Source: Perca fluviatilis
Taxonomy: Eukaryota > Chordata > Actinopteri > Perciformes > Percidae
Length of the DNA: 64,000 nt
Direction: 5' to 3'
Assembly: GCF_010015445.1 (NCBI RefSeq)
Contig: NC_053118.1
Location: 5,411,781 to 5,475,780, forward strand
A model generated the notes under the pieces. It saw nothing but the letters and a program-made list of their open reading frames with translations. It searched no databases and had not been told where the DNA came from. The stretch's first letter is position 1. The number at the start of each line of letters is the position of its first letter. A program made the translations under genes and the position numbers. Of this stretch, positions 21,723-33,125 are shown piece after piece.

Positions 21723-23483
21723 TGTAGGATTCTCGTAGGGTACAGATTTGATCATTGGCAAATTATCAAAGATGTTTTATCAATATTAATAAAGTTATGA
21801 ATATGGTTATTAATAACTTTATCAAATCGACAAACAATCAAAACGGGGCACCACCCTGCTAGTCAGGGACCAATAATCAAACTGTGGAACAGTCTCATTT
21901 CTGTGGTAATCCTTTAAAAAGGAAATAAAGGAAGGGGTGAATCCAAGCACGGACCTGATTGACCAGCAATTATTACAACAAGTACACAAATAATCACAAG
22001 CAACTGCTAATTAAGTATAATAAGGTTTATTAACTTCACAATTATCAGTAGCTAAACAATAATTTTTCAACAATAAACTCATATACCTTTTTATAATATC
22101 ACAACCAAAAACAAAGCAAAAACAAAGCAGCATGTGTCATGGACCGGTCTGTGTCTGTGTGTGGTTGTGTGAGTGTGAGAGAGGAGTGAGTGACAAAGGA
22201 GGGGCGGTGTCGAGTGTAGTTCTAAACACCAAAACAACTCCAAAGATGGCTACTCCTGTGAGCTGCACAAAACTATTTAGCCTCAAAGAGGGCGGTAGTG
22301 GTGCTGCGTTGCGGAGAGAGGGCTGAAGAAGCCGGGGGTTGCTAGGCAACGAACGGCTTGGCCGATCTGGTAGCTAGTTCCTGTTTTAGCTCTGCGAGCG
22401 GTAGGAAGATCCCGATGTGAAGCTACAGCGTTAGCTTGGTAATTCGCGGCTAGCCTGTGTTGTTGTGTGTGTGTGTGTGTGTGTGTTAGTAAAGGAAGAA
22501 AGAGAAGGAGAGTAAAGAAAAGAGGCACTTCTGATCTTAAGATATTGCTAACGGCCAGCTCAGTGGCGTAACGCAGTTCATCGCGATTATCTCGCGGACA
22601 GTAACTAAAACTCCTGAAAGGAGTTAGCAGATAGCAATTACGGTTTTAACCCAGCTACTTTAACACAATATAAATCAACGAGTATAATGATCAATTTATA
22701 CATTCACAGAACAGATTAATAACCAGATATGGCCCATACATGATTACAATCAGATCACATTAATGGCACAGCGGTAGCGAACCCTTTGCTCATTAGTAAC
22801 AAACCAAAACGCACTAGTTCTAATATCTGCCCAGAACTGTGTAAGCCTCTTACTGTACATGCGTTGTTTGTCAGTTAAGTCTCTCGCCAGAACTTAACGA
22901 TCCGTTTCAGAGGGGACGAACGGAATCCAGGTCGACCAAACAAGAACCAGAACGTAGTCCTTGTCTTGAATCCAGGCTGATTAAGCCCGCTGCAGATGAA
23001 GGAATACTTCGGCCAGTATTCCCTCGGATCCCTTTTGTATATCAGGCCGATATAAAATTTGTACCAGCTCGAAACTCGACCAGCAAGGGTGATGCTGGTT
23101 AGCTAGCTAGTCCGGACTAGTGCCTCCTTTAGCGACGTGAGTCACGGTGGAAAAGCGAAGAAAGCACAAATGCCGAAAGCTTTTATCGTTCCCCCGCCTC
23201 CTAGTGGCGGGGTGGTGCATTCAAAGACCCGACAGCCAATGGGAAAACTGCAACCTGGTCACAGGTGTGAAGCAGTTCTTTGTCTCACCACCAGTCTGCC
23301 TTGTCCCACACGTGTTGAATGCACTTTCTCCATCTTGCGAAGTGGCGGCTTTTAGGGAGTTTCGTGAAACTGGCTTTGGAATTCACATGTAGGCCAAGAT
23401 CCTTTGTCCTGCCTCCTCTGTGTCTCTGCAGTCAACTCAATCTGAGCCAAATCACTGTTTAACCAGCTTCTTGGTCCCCAACA
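21723..23483 (-). repeat. 5' LTR of the 8-kb retroelement
   Basis: It pairs with 15452-17248. It lacks the long pure TG run near the left end (TG tracts are interrupted at 22150-22190) and has the shorter, probably original forms of the patches that differ. Confidence 0.88.
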
Positions 23484-23817
23484 AAGTGGTTATATTGTTG
23501 TGGTTTTATTTCTAGCTGGTATTTTGGAGCCCTGCAGGTAGCCTCTGTGCTGGGAGTGTTGAGCAATAACAGGAAGAACGCATCGTCTCAAACTGTTAAC
23601 AGTGTTTTCTGTGAACTTCCGAGTTCATTCTTCCAAGAACAGCCAGCAAGAATGTCTCCCCAAGAACACAAGTCTGTTCTTTGCATTCTTGAGATTGAGA
23701 AACACCCCAAGTCAAGTCTCAAGTCTTTGAGGGGGAAGTTCAAGTCAAGTCTCAAGTCTTTTGCCACGAGTCCAAGTCAAGTCTCTGGCCATCTGATCTG
23801 TCCCTAACACTGTATTG
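23484..23817. repeat. AAGTC-rich repeat fragment
   Basis: CAAGTCAAGTCTCAAGTCTTT is repeated at about 23706-23790. A related block rich in GAGTCAAGTCTGAAGTC lies at 27995-28160. The sequence GAACAGCCAGCAAGAATG before it also looks repetitive. No gene is seen. Confidence 0.5.
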
Positions 23818-23821
23818 TTAA

Positions 23822-25457
23822 AGGGGTGACAGAATGATTTTATAGGGTATTTTACACTGTTCCTTAAGGTCTCCTAATGGGGTATGTAACATTGGTTGGG
23901 CTGAATTGCCTGAATGCTATTTTATTAGGCCCTTAACTACCCTGTGAATATGGCTCTATTTGTAACAAGAGCTTTTCTTCCAAATATGGTATGCTCATGA
24001 ATATTCAGAGTGAGCTACGCGCTGATTGGTTTGAGCAAACTACATAGAAACACATGGGAGACTCGGCAGCAGGCCTCATATTTCAGACACTGCAAAGTTA
24101 TACATTGTTTGTCGGGCTATTTCGTTATTAAATTCACTTCTGAGACTTTTTTAAGCGAGAAATCAACTATATAAAGCTCAAATATGGGCCATTTTACGAA
24201 AATTGATGGCTAATTGCAAATTTGGTAAGACTGTGTGTCGGAGTTCAGCCACTGGTACTGCCTCGCCGCCCGCCGGTGCTGCCTCGCCGCCCGGCCTGCC
24301 TTCCTTCACAGACCCCGGCCTGCTATGAGGTACTTGGAGCTCCGTCACGGCTACGGACTACCAACACCGCTGCCCTGACAGAGCTCCAGGGTCTGGAACT
24401 CCCCTCTTCCTGCTAGCTAAATGGCCCGTTGTCTGAGAGGAGAGCGCGCTCAGCGAGCTTGTTACACCAGCAATCTCTTACCACATGTTACACACAGGTC
24501 ACGCCACTTATACAACATCTAATTAAATGTCTTATAAAGCTAACAACTGTGTCCGATTTCAAGTTAATGAATATTTGTGAATTTCAGAGGAATTCTAAGA
24601 GGAGGCTAGCTAGCTAGCTCTCATTGATAGAGCTACATCCAGCCGCAGGCTCTATCAATGAGACTCGCGGACAAGCAGCGTTTATTTCCCCAATCGTTTG
24701 TTTAAATAACTCAACACGTTATAATTACACACATTAAAAGATTAACTGGGACCTGTGGTAACAGATTGCTGGTGTATCAAGCTTGCTGACCGCGCTCTCA
24801 CTCACACACACCGGGCATTTAGCTAGCAGGAAGAGGGGAGCTGCAGGCCCTGGAGCTCTGTCAGAGCAGCGGCGTTTAGTAGTCCATTAGCGGTGTTACC
24901 GGTGACTCGGGCTGCCAGTCGTAACGGAGCTCAATCGAGCTCACAGCAGGCCGGGGTCTGTGAAGGAAGGCAGGCCGGGCGGCGAGGCAACAACACAGGC
25001 AGCACCGGCCGCATAATTCCGACCCACAGTTGGACAAAATTTGCAATTAGCCATCCATTTTCGTAAAACAGCCCATATTTGAGCTTTACATAGTTGATTT
25101 CTTGCATGAAAAAGTTTCAGAAGTGAATTTTGTAATGGAATAGCAGAGATCTGCGCGACCTAGATTCAGGAGACTACCTGATCTCAGGTCAGTTGTGTAG
25201 CCTATGTAAATGTTGGGGCGTGACCGTTCTCTTAATACACCCATGGCCGTGACAAAGGTTCCGGATTTTGAGATGCTTACGCAAGCAACTAGCTTTGTTG
25301 AGATTCGCCCGTTTTCAGTGGCAGTTTCAAAATATGAGATTTTCATAGTAAAGAGTGTCAATGGGATTTTGAGCTTCTATGTTTGTCCTATTTACCCACT
25401 GAACTGTTGTTATTCAACTATGACAGGGTAAAATCGGTTTTGCATTCTATCACCCCT
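23822..25457. mobile_element. TTAA-type DNA transposon carrying a nested palindrome
   Basis: The ends AGGGGTGACAGAATG (left) and the complement of CATTCTATCACCCCT (right) are inverted repeats with one mismatch. TTAA flanks both (23818-23821 and 25458-25461). TTAA duplications are typical of piggyBac and Kolobok elements. The outer parts (23822-24128 and 25131-25457) have no transposase. The middle is the separate palindromic element. Confidence 0.78.
24129..25130. mobile_element. 1-kb near-perfect palindrome (foldback element)
   Basis: Each arm is about 480-500 bp. The left arm starts AAATTCACTTCTGA and the right arm ends in its complement. Inside, CTCAAATATGGGC, GATGGCTAATTGCAAAT, GCCTCGCCGCCCGGCC, ACAGAGCTCCAGG and CACCAGCAATCT all recur inverted. 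The turn is at about 24633-24665, where CTCATTGATAGAGC faces GCTCTATCAATGAG around a short loop. The tip is shared with 15018 and 11441, so this is a dispersed family. No frame is convincing. Confidence 0.82.
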
Positions 25458-25611
25458 TTAAATCTTATTAATTCAATGTCCTGTAGCTACCATCCATACA
25501 GTACAATATCAAAATCTGTTGTAGGATAACTTTATGGGGTCTACTTAACACATCCCTCTAGCCCTCAGACTTGGTGAAATATTAACCTAAGTCTGTCGCA
25601 TCATATGGATA

Positions 25612-25709
25612 CAACTGTAAAGATACAATTTGCCTATTCCCAGCATTAGCACAACACTTTGCGATGGTTAGCTTGTTACCTGTGATGGTGAATGCTAAAT
25701 GTAATGTCT
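25612..25709 (+). repeat. direct repeat, left copy
   Basis: AAGATACAATTTGCCTATTC followed by CCAGCATTAGCACAACACTT and GCGATGGTTAGCTTGTTACC matches 27590-27684 at about 90 percent by eye, in the same orientation. The two copies bracket the piggyBac-like remnant. Confidence 0.65.
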
Positions 25710-26270
25710 CTCTCACTCCAAAAAATTTTGAAGTGGAAATCAAGAAAATAGTGGCAGCGCCACACCAGTTACAGAACAACATGCATCTCCGTGTCAGTCC
25801 AAATTACGCACAATAAGCAGTTTGAACTCACTGATGTAATGCATTTATTTATTTTCTGTGTTAGTACGCTCAGTGAAACAGAGTCCAGCGCAAGGGAGAT
25901 CCAACTCAGAGGAGGAGAGGTTAGTGAGGCCAGTGTCTCCACAGCAGGTGACAGTGTGCATGGATCCGCTGCGCCACATATGGATGAAATAATGAAATAG
26001 TAAATAGGATTACAGTAACAGAAATATGTGCAACATTTGACCAAACTTGTTCACTTAAGGCCCAAGCTGTTTTTTTACATGCATTTTTTATTTCTCTTTG
26101 CTATTTAGGCTTATTGGAACCTAATTAGAATGAAAACTAAGTATCATCTTTTGATATGATGTACTTTTAGAGAAAAATGATGTCCACATATGTGGATTCA
26201 TGGTCCGAAGTTTATATGAAATTTGAAGATTTACCCTCAAGGTGTGAAGGCCAAAAATAATAACAATTAC

Positions 26271-27227
26271 CTTGTTCGGAGTCTCCCTTTTTCTTTTTTT
26301 TTTTCTTCCAAGTCATCTTCTGAGCTATCAGCCTCAATCTCTTGACTTTGACGGCGACGTCTGAGAGTGCGGGATGAACCTGTACCTGTACCTGTCTCTG
26401 TCTCTGTCCCTGTCCATGAACCTGTCAACAAGTTTTGTAAATAAGCATTTTGCTTCCAATCCTTCACATAGCCCTAAGGCCCTAACTGCATAAAATAAAC
26501 AAATATCTACTGGATCTTGGCTAACCATTATCTGCACTACGGAGATGTTTGCGTCCTCTGCTGTGGTCAGTGAGCTCAGGAATGGGGTCCTCATCATCAC
26601 TACTGTCCTCACTGCTGCTTTCCTCCTGTGGTTATGGTTGGTAATTGCCATCCAGGATGGGATCATCGTTGTCAGACACGTCCAAATCAGAGTTGTCTCC
26701 ATCAATTAACCCAAGTAGCTCCAATGCTCTTTGCACAGAAAAATGCTCTGGAAATAAAAACATGATAAAATCAAATACAAATTAATTTCATTTATGTATG
26801 TAGGTTTGCATTATTTATTTATTTATTCCAATGGGATAATATGCAAGCTAATTTACATGTGCACATTTTTACTATCATTTTCAACCCAACTAATTTAAGT
26901 ATGTATGTATTTAGTGATTTATTTATTTCATTGGGACCATGTACAGCTTTTTAGCTGCATCAGAGCTAGCTTTTTTCCCATTTTACGTGTGCATGTTTAC
27001 AAGCATATTAGCTGTTTCGAGGAGCATCAGTCTTATTTTAGTCGTTTAGCGACCTACAAAGTTGCTAGTTTTAAATTTTTTTTTCAAATTTGCATGTCAT
27101 GACAAATATCCAAGGCTTTTATAAATATCTAAATCAGAATAAGCCATGAAATATGACAGAACGTCTTACTTGGTCGACGTTTGTGTATGGAGCTACCACT
27201 TGAATCTTCCCTTGTGTTCGCCGCCAT
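26271..27227 (-). pseudogene. piggyBac-like N-terminal exons, broken
   Basis: Three exons join in phase on the minus strand. Exon 1 (27227-27170) starts with an ATG in a strong context and encodes MAANTREDSSGSSIHKRRP before GTAAG. Exon 2 (26747 to about 26526) follows a TTTCCAG acceptor and reads HFSVQRALELLG, then DNSDLDVSDNDDP. It has an in-frame TAA at 26632-26634 and continues as EESSSEDSSDDEDP. Exon 3 (26421-26271) follows GACAG and reads SRTLRRRRQSQEIEADSSED then a lysine-rich run, before GTAAT. A basic start, a short helix of the HFSVQRALELL type and long acidic serine blocks are typical of the N-terminus of piggyBac-type transposases and their domesticated relatives. No catalytic part is found downstream. 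The match is by style, not a proven family hit. Confidence 0.45.
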
Positions 27228-27589
27228 TTCGAATTTTGTGTGTTATAAACTTCTGACCCCACCAGATGGCAGTGTACCCCCATACGTGTCCATAACCCCA
27301 CCAATTCAGCAGTGAACACAATTGTGGACATAAGAGCTAAAAAGTGCTGTCCACGTATGTGACCACTGAAAAAAGCTTCTGGGGGGTTGTTTGGCTCAAG
27401 GTCATGGTGCAAAGGACCCTAGGCTGAAATTACTCCGAACCATCACTTTAATAGCCTACAAATCATCCACGAGATCAATTATGCATCATGAGTTTGCCCA
27501 ACCGACACAGCGTTTGTTCCTGGGGGGATGGATCCGTGCGTCCCGCCTCCTGTGCGCCATGTCTGAGCCTCAGCAACTACTAACTATAC

Positions 27590-27684
27590 AGATACAATGT
27601 GCCTGTTCCCAGCATTAGCACAACACTTTGCGATGGTTAGCTTGTTACCTGTGATGATATATGCTAAATGTAACGTCTCTTAAA
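27590..27684 (+). repeat. direct repeat, right copy
   Basis: Same sequence as 25612-25709, including TTAGCACAACACTTTGCGAT and ACCTGTGATG. Confidence 0.65.
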
Positions 27685-27994
27685 CGTTGCAAGTGACTGA
27701 TGCAGTCCGACGTTGTTGATCCGGCATCATTTATCTTTAGCCACACACCTTGAATCTAGTTGTTCGCTTACTGCCACTGTTTACAAAGTTATTGATGACA
27801 AAAGGCACAACTCCGGGAGGACTTAGTGTCGCCATCATCAATGCATTTTTTTTTATATGTGAGTGTGCACACATAAGGCATAACGCATGCGTTACGTTGC
27901 ACATTATGGCAAATGGCAGGGGACATGCAGCTCGTCATACGTTTGAATAAATCTTCATTTAAAAATCAATAATTGCATGAAAACAGGTTGTTGA

Positions 27995-28170
27995 CGAGTC
28001 TCGAAGCTCGAGTCCGAGTCAAGTCTGAAGTCTTTTAGGTTGAGTCGCAAGTCAAGTCTGAAGTCTTTTGGGTCGAGTCTGAGTCAAGTCTGAAGTCAGC
28101 TGTTAGTGCGACTTAAGTGCGACTCGAGTCAGAGTCTCAGACTCGAGTCCCAGTCTCTGCTAGCTACGTT
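27995..28170. repeat. GAGTC/AAGTC-rich repeat
   Basis: Repeated GAGTCAAGTCTGAAGTCTTTT units and a small inverted pair (GACTCGAGTC with GAGTCTCAGACTCGAGTC) are visible. It may be the other end of the element represented at 23640-23790. Confidence 0.5.
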
Positions 28171-28488
28171 TTTCATGTTGGTTTGGAGCGGTATGCACCC
28201 CCACTAACCTGGAAAACGGTTTTAAAACAGTAACGTTAATTCAGCGTGCCGGAGGAATACAGCGTCTCCTGCAGCGAGGAGTCAAAGGCAGAGGGATCGC
28301 AGCATTCACTAACGTTACCTTCTCGTGTAATTACGACTTTATGACTTTTCATAAACAGCTGAAGGAGCGGCGGTGCACAGTGTACGTAGCGGATACCCTG
28401 TTGTGCGTCTGCCCGATTTCTGATACTGTGGCCGCCACAGTAAAATTAATATAGAGGAAACACTGATGGAAGATAATCACTATTTTAA

Positions 28489-28933
28489 AGGTCCCGTGGC
28501 ATGAACATTTCACTTTATGAGGTTTTTTAACATTAATATGCATTCCGCCTGCCTGCTTATGGTCCCCCAGTGGCTAGAAATGGTAACAGGTGTAGACCGA
28601 TCCCTGGGTATCCTGCTCTGCCTTTAAAAAAATGAAAGCTCAGATGGGCCGATCTGGAATCTTGCTCAGCACCCTTTCTGCTTTGCCCGTCCAGAGAATT
28701 TGGCCCACCCATGAGAGAGAGACATCATGGCTTTCAAACGAGCAAAGTGACAGTTGGTCAAGGCCACACACCCCCCCGCCCCCCCCTTCTCTCCTCCTCA
28801 ATAGCTACAGACACAGAAATGGCACATCCTAAAGCTCATTGTGGGACTGGCTCCAGTGGCTGTAATTCTGCATCAAGACTGAATTTAAAAGGTCTATATA
28901 AAAGCATCCAAAGAGCACCATGTCATGGGACCT
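28489..28933. mobile_element. MITE with AGGTCCC ends, TTAA-type
   Basis: The ends AGGTCCCGTGGCATGA and the complement CATGTCATGGGACCT are inverted. The left flank is TTAA (28485-28488); the right flank is TTTG, perhaps a mutated TTAA. The interior holds a C-rich run at 28768-28789 and no transposase. Confidence 0.65.
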
Positions 28934-29042
28934 TTTGAGACCCTAAATTTAGTAAATGCAAAGCAAATGTGACTTCAAGATGTTGGAGAGGATGCGGTGA
29001 GCAGATGGCACACCACAGTCATACATTTTGGTCACGTAAAGG

Positions 29043-29375
29043 TATGGGTGACAGTAGCTCAGTCCGTAGGGACTTGGGTTGGGAACCGGAGGGTCGCTGG
29101 TTCAAGTCTTATTACGGACCAAAGTACACAGTGTGGATTGGTAGCTGGAAAGATGCCAGTTCACCTACTGCCAGGTGCTCTTGAGCAAGGCACTGTACCC
29201 CCCCAACCGCTCAGGGCGATCCAGCACTGGCAGCCCACTCACTCTGACATCTCTCCATTTGTGCATGAATAGGTCCTGAGCATGTCTGTGTGTATATCAG
29301 GCCTGTGTGTAGTGATTTCTAACAGAGTGTAAATTGTAATTTCTCCAATGGGGATCAATAAACAGTTTAAATTAA
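29043..29375 (+). mobile_element. second tRNA-derived SINE family
   Basis: The A-box-like GACAGTAGCTCAGTCCGTAG and B-box-like GGTCGCTGGTTCAAGTC are followed by a long body (GGAAAGATGCCAGTTCACCT, GAGCAAGGCACTGTACCCCC) and a 3' end CAATGGGGATCAATAAA before AT-rich repeats (TTAATTAATTAATAA). The last part looks like a partner LINE 3' end. It is unlike the SINE at 1150 and 3975. Confidence 0.8.
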
Positions 29376-29418
29376 TTAATTAATAAGTGGCTTCTGGGAA
29401 AATACTATTAAAGAACCA

Positions 29419-30920
29419 CGTTTTTTTTTTTTTTAGATACATTTTTTATTTATTTTTTCATTTTAAACAACAGAACAGAGAAACACACTCGAACAGGAAC
29501 AACCGCCCCCCCCACCCCCCACCCTCTGCGGTCTCGAGGAAAAGAAAACAAATAAACAAAAACAGAAATCACACCTTGCCTAGTCACTCTCCTCCAATTC
29601 TTGTGATGCTGAGGTCATTAGGACTGATACTTGTGCTGCTGCACCTTTCCATAGGTCTACAGTAGATGATTTGGCTTTGTTAATCCTTGCTGTAGAGAGC
29701 TCAAGCATAACTATGTCCAGAAAATACGCCAACCACTGTTTTTTACAAAGCGAGTGGGGGGGAGGGAGCCAGCGTTGAGCTATCATTTTCTTGGTCGCGG
29801 TTGAGCCGGTTAACCAAACTTTCTTTTGTCTCCCGAGCAGATGTAGTTTAGAGTCATCATTAAGTAACAAAACAATCTGGTCAGTAGGAATCGATATCCT
29901 ATCACATCAGATATTATTGTTTTATTCCAAAACTCATGTACCTGTTCACATTCCCAGACCATGTGCAGGAAAGTTCCAGTTTGTTCAGGTTGACAGAACG
30001 TGCAATAGGGAGTAGGAATGGCTTTAGAGACGTATCTCTTCTGAGGAGTCCAATATCTCCTATGGCATATGTTGAAGTGGATCTGCTGGTGATTTGGGTT
30101 CCGGGAAGAGTGGGAAATGTTGTCCCAAACTGTCTCCTAATTAATTATGTTCCCCTCTGGGCTCACCTCTCGCTCCCATTTCTTTAGTATTTGGAGTTCT
30201 CCTACGGATACTTGCATCAATTTAGCATAAATCCCGGACACTAATCCTCTTGCAGGAAAATCAACAAGCCATTTAATGATTGGGTGGGTCTCAAGCCTGT
30301 TTCCCCATGGTACTCCATAACATTTTAGGGCTGACTTAGGGCTGAAGATAAAGGAAAAAGGATGTCCTAGGGATCTCAAAGCTAGTTCTCCGGTCCTCAA
30401 AACTCAACATACCTTCCCCATTGAATAACTGGTTTAGAGTATAAATACCTCTCTCACTCCACTGGTTACAAACGAGAGGTTTGTTACCAGACATTAAGTG
30501 CATCTTTTGCCAAATTGGGGTGCTCAAATGCCAATTGCCTTAATTGGTGTAGCGTAGTTGCTCCTCCACCTGTTTAAAGTTGGTCAATGTGTTGGTGATA
30601 ATAGGGCCATAAGCAAGCATACACTTTTTTGGACACACACCTGCAAAGGCGAGGTCTTGCAGTCTTAAACTTCAAGTGAGGTTTTACTCTATTTCTCTCC
30701 ATGGGACTGTAGATGAGGGGTCCATCCACACTCTGAGGGCCCATAGCTGAAAGACTACGGGCCCTCAAGGTTGGGGAGGGCCAGGCCTCCCGTGTTCATG
30801 GTACGCTGCAAGGTAGAGTATTTTAGCCTAGCTTGTTTACCATTCCAAATATACTGCCGGATTACGGTATCAAGTTTCTTCCAGAAATATATTGGTGGGG
30901 GTAAGGGGATCTCACCAAAA
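29419..30920 (-). pseudogene. L1 ORF2 C-terminal part and 3' tail
   Basis: The plus strand has a run of T at 29419-29434, which is the poly(A) tail of a minus-strand L1. Upstream on the minus strand, in broken frames, are LPPPIYFWKKLDTVIRQYIW, NGKQARLKYSTLQ and MNTGGLALPNLEG, the conserved segment after the RT domain in vertebrate L1s. Many stops and frameshifts occur. It continues the L1 at 31561-38566 after an inserted repeat. Confidence 0.75.
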
Positions 30921-30929
30921 TTGGCGGTC

Positions 30930-31525
30930 GCATCAGGAAGTGGGTGTTACTTGAGTGTACATTGTCCAACTGGGTCGAAACTTTTCAGGATTCGTAAGAG
31001 TCCAACCCTGAGGACAAATAAAGGCTGATATTTACTTAAAGTCATAGCGCCCCCTAGTGGCAACAGGAAGTAGGCCTAAAAGTCAAGGTGCTATACTTTA
31101 ACGAACTCCTCCTAGAGATTTCATCCGGCGGACTTCAAACTTGGTCTGTACCATCTCAGCAACTTAAAGATGAAAAGTTATAAAAAGAAAAGCTTTTCGT
31201 CTAACGGTGTGGGTGTGGCATGGCGGCCATTTTAAGTGTTTAGCGATGAATGAGGAAGTGGCTGTAACTACAGTATACATTGTCATATCTGCTTGAAATT
31301 TCAGCAACTCAACCAGGGTCCAGGCATGAGGACATATTCAGGCCAATATTGACTTTTGGTCATAGCGCCCCCCGCTGGCAACAAGAAATCTGCCTTATAT
31401 GACAAACATCATCCGATTTATATGAAACTTTGAATTTGTGGTCTACATGTGATACTGAACCGGCCCCTATAATATAACCACGCCCACTTACTCAGGACAC
31501 GCCCCCTTTCATAACATGTCAACCG
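30930..31525. repeat. interspersed repeat inserted in the L1
   Basis: It contains two blocks with GCGCCCCCTAGTGGCAACAG or GCGCCCCCCGCTGGCAAC and related CAGGAAGTAGGCC and ACATTGTCATATCTGC phrases, similar to 11690-12290. It separates the RT domain from the ORF2 C-terminus of the L1, so it inserted after the L1 arrived. No coding frame is present. Confidence 0.55.
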
Positions 31526-31560
31526 TTTAAGGTACAGTCTTGTGTGAGGTATCATTGAAC

Positions 31561-32600
31561 TCAGCGGGGAGTTCCCTTTTCATTGGTGACAATTTGCAGT
31601 GTCTGAGGGCCGCGCAAATGCAGGGTCGCAAGGAGCGGTGTCCGCCAGTAACCCCAACGCGTGGAGAGGCGCCAATTGATTTTATAGCTGGAGATTGAGC
31701 CAAATTCACTGAAGATCTCAAGGATTTTTGGAACAGAGTCTTCAAGGTCAGATATGTACAGTAAAATATCATCTGCAAATAATGATATTGAGTTGTTATT
31801 GGATTTAATCTGGACATTACATATTTTATTTTGCCTTATGGCCTGGGCTAACGGTTCAAGAGAGATCGCAAATAGCATAGGAGAGAGTGGGCATCCCTGT
31901 CGCGAGCCCCGCGCGATGGGGAATGACTGTGAATGCCGGCCATTGGTTGAGACTATGGCTGTGGGATTTGCATATAAAGTACGTACCATGTCAATGAATT
32001 TGGCTCCCAAACCCTCTCCATAACTTACCACAAGTAGTTCCATTCTAGGTGGTCAATGATAAAAATGCTGCCACTGTTGGAAGGTTTTTGGCTTCTTTTT
32101 ACATGGAATAATCTGTGTATATTGTCTGCAGCTTGACGCTTTGGTATAAACCCTGATTGGTCGGGGTGGACTAGCTTCTCAATGAAGCGTTCTAGGTGTA
32201 CTGCCAAGACTTTGGAATAAAGTTTAATATCAGTCCCAATGACACTGATGGGCCTGTAGCTCGCGCACTCCTAGGATCTTTGCCCTTTTTGTGTATGACC
32301 GAAATTAGTGCAGTGATGTTTTGTTGATGAAAGGTGCCTCTCCACAGTCGAGGTTAAAGTTTGTAAAACGATAGGTCCTAGTGTGTCAAAGTACTGTAGT
32401 AACAGTTCTGATGGAATTCCATCCAGCCCTGGTGTTTTCCCTTTCTTAGCTGTTTTTAACGCTGATTTGAGTTCCACTAACGTAATAGGTTGACTCAGTT
32501 CTTCTGCCTCCTCTGGGTCAAGAAGAGGCAGGTTTAGCTCTTTCAGGAACTTTTGGCACAGTGTTGGATCCACATTGCAGAAGGATTCATACAACTTTGA
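31561..32600 (-). pseudogene. L1 ORF2 reverse transcriptase domain, broken
   Basis: On the minus strand, in several frames, lie SALKTAKKGKTPGLDGIPSE (fingers), QSGFIPKRQAADNIHRL, IIDHLEWNYLW, SRQGCPLSPMLFAISLEPLA (palm) and SISLFADDILLYISD, which includes the FADD catalytic box. This is the order of RT motifs 0-5 of an L1-clade LINE. Frames break between 32025 and 32271, and after INWRLSTRWG. Confidence 0.9.
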
Positions 32601-32667
32601 ATAAAAGGATTGGAAAGCGGCAGTGATATCTTTAGGATTGGTTGAGATACCTCAGTCCATACGGATG

Positions 32668-33108
32668 CTATTGATAGCAGCTCTGTACTCTTTGTTTTAA
32701 TTTCAGAGCTAGCAATTTGCTTGGTTTACAACCATTAAAATAGTAATGTTGCCTCACTCTGTGCATTATGAATTCAGTTCTCCTTTTTAGCAAGTCATTT
32801 AGCTCAGCTCGATTTGTGACTAAAAGAGTATGTGTAGGTTTAGAAAAGCACGTCTTTAGAGACTGCTCTAACGATTTACAACGTTCTTCCAACTCCACAA
32901 TCCTTGCATCTCTCTTTTTCTTCTAATTTGAAGATGTGAAATCTCTAATAAATCCTTTAGTGGCTTGCCAGATGTCCGCCGGGTCCAAAACCAAGTCAGT
33001 ATTGATTGATATGAACTCTGCTAGTTTGGTTCTAAACTCTGTATCAAAAGCTGTGTTTTGGAGAAGGCAATTATTAAATTGCCATCTTCTAGATTTTTCT
33101 CCTAACAT
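32668..33108 (-). pseudogene. L1 ORF2 linker between endonuclease and RT
   Basis: Minus-strand frames read FNNCLLQNTAFDTEFRTKLA, IWQATKGFIRDF and ELEERCKSLEQSL, RRTEFIMHRVRQHYYFNG. The latter is the region that precedes the RT domain in L1 ORF2. There is a frame break between them. Confidence 0.75.
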
Positions 33109-33125
33109 ATCACAATGGAATGTGG

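Larger units (their letters stand above)
15452..23483 (-). mobile_element. non-autonomous LTR retrotransposon, 8.0 kb, with long LTRs
   Basis: Two direct repeats of 1797 bp (15452-17248) and 1761 bp (21723-23483) both start TGTAGGATTCTCG and end CCCCAACA on the plus strand. Outside lies AAGT on both sides (15448-15451 and 23484-23487), a 4-bp target duplication. On the minus strand a purine tract (AAAAAGGGGGAC) stands directly before the LTR at 17248. A primer-binding-site candidate, TGGTGCCCCGTGTGAGG, follows the other LTR by a few bases. The element therefore runs right to left. The internal 4.5 kb has a gag-like frame and an integrase remnant but no recognisable protease, reverse transcriptase or RNase H. 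It can only have moved with help from another element. Confidence 0.9.

Noticed and set aside
29050..29115. tRNA gene on the plus strand
   Set aside because: tRNA-like boxes continue into a long SINE body; no acceptor-stem pairing is visible.
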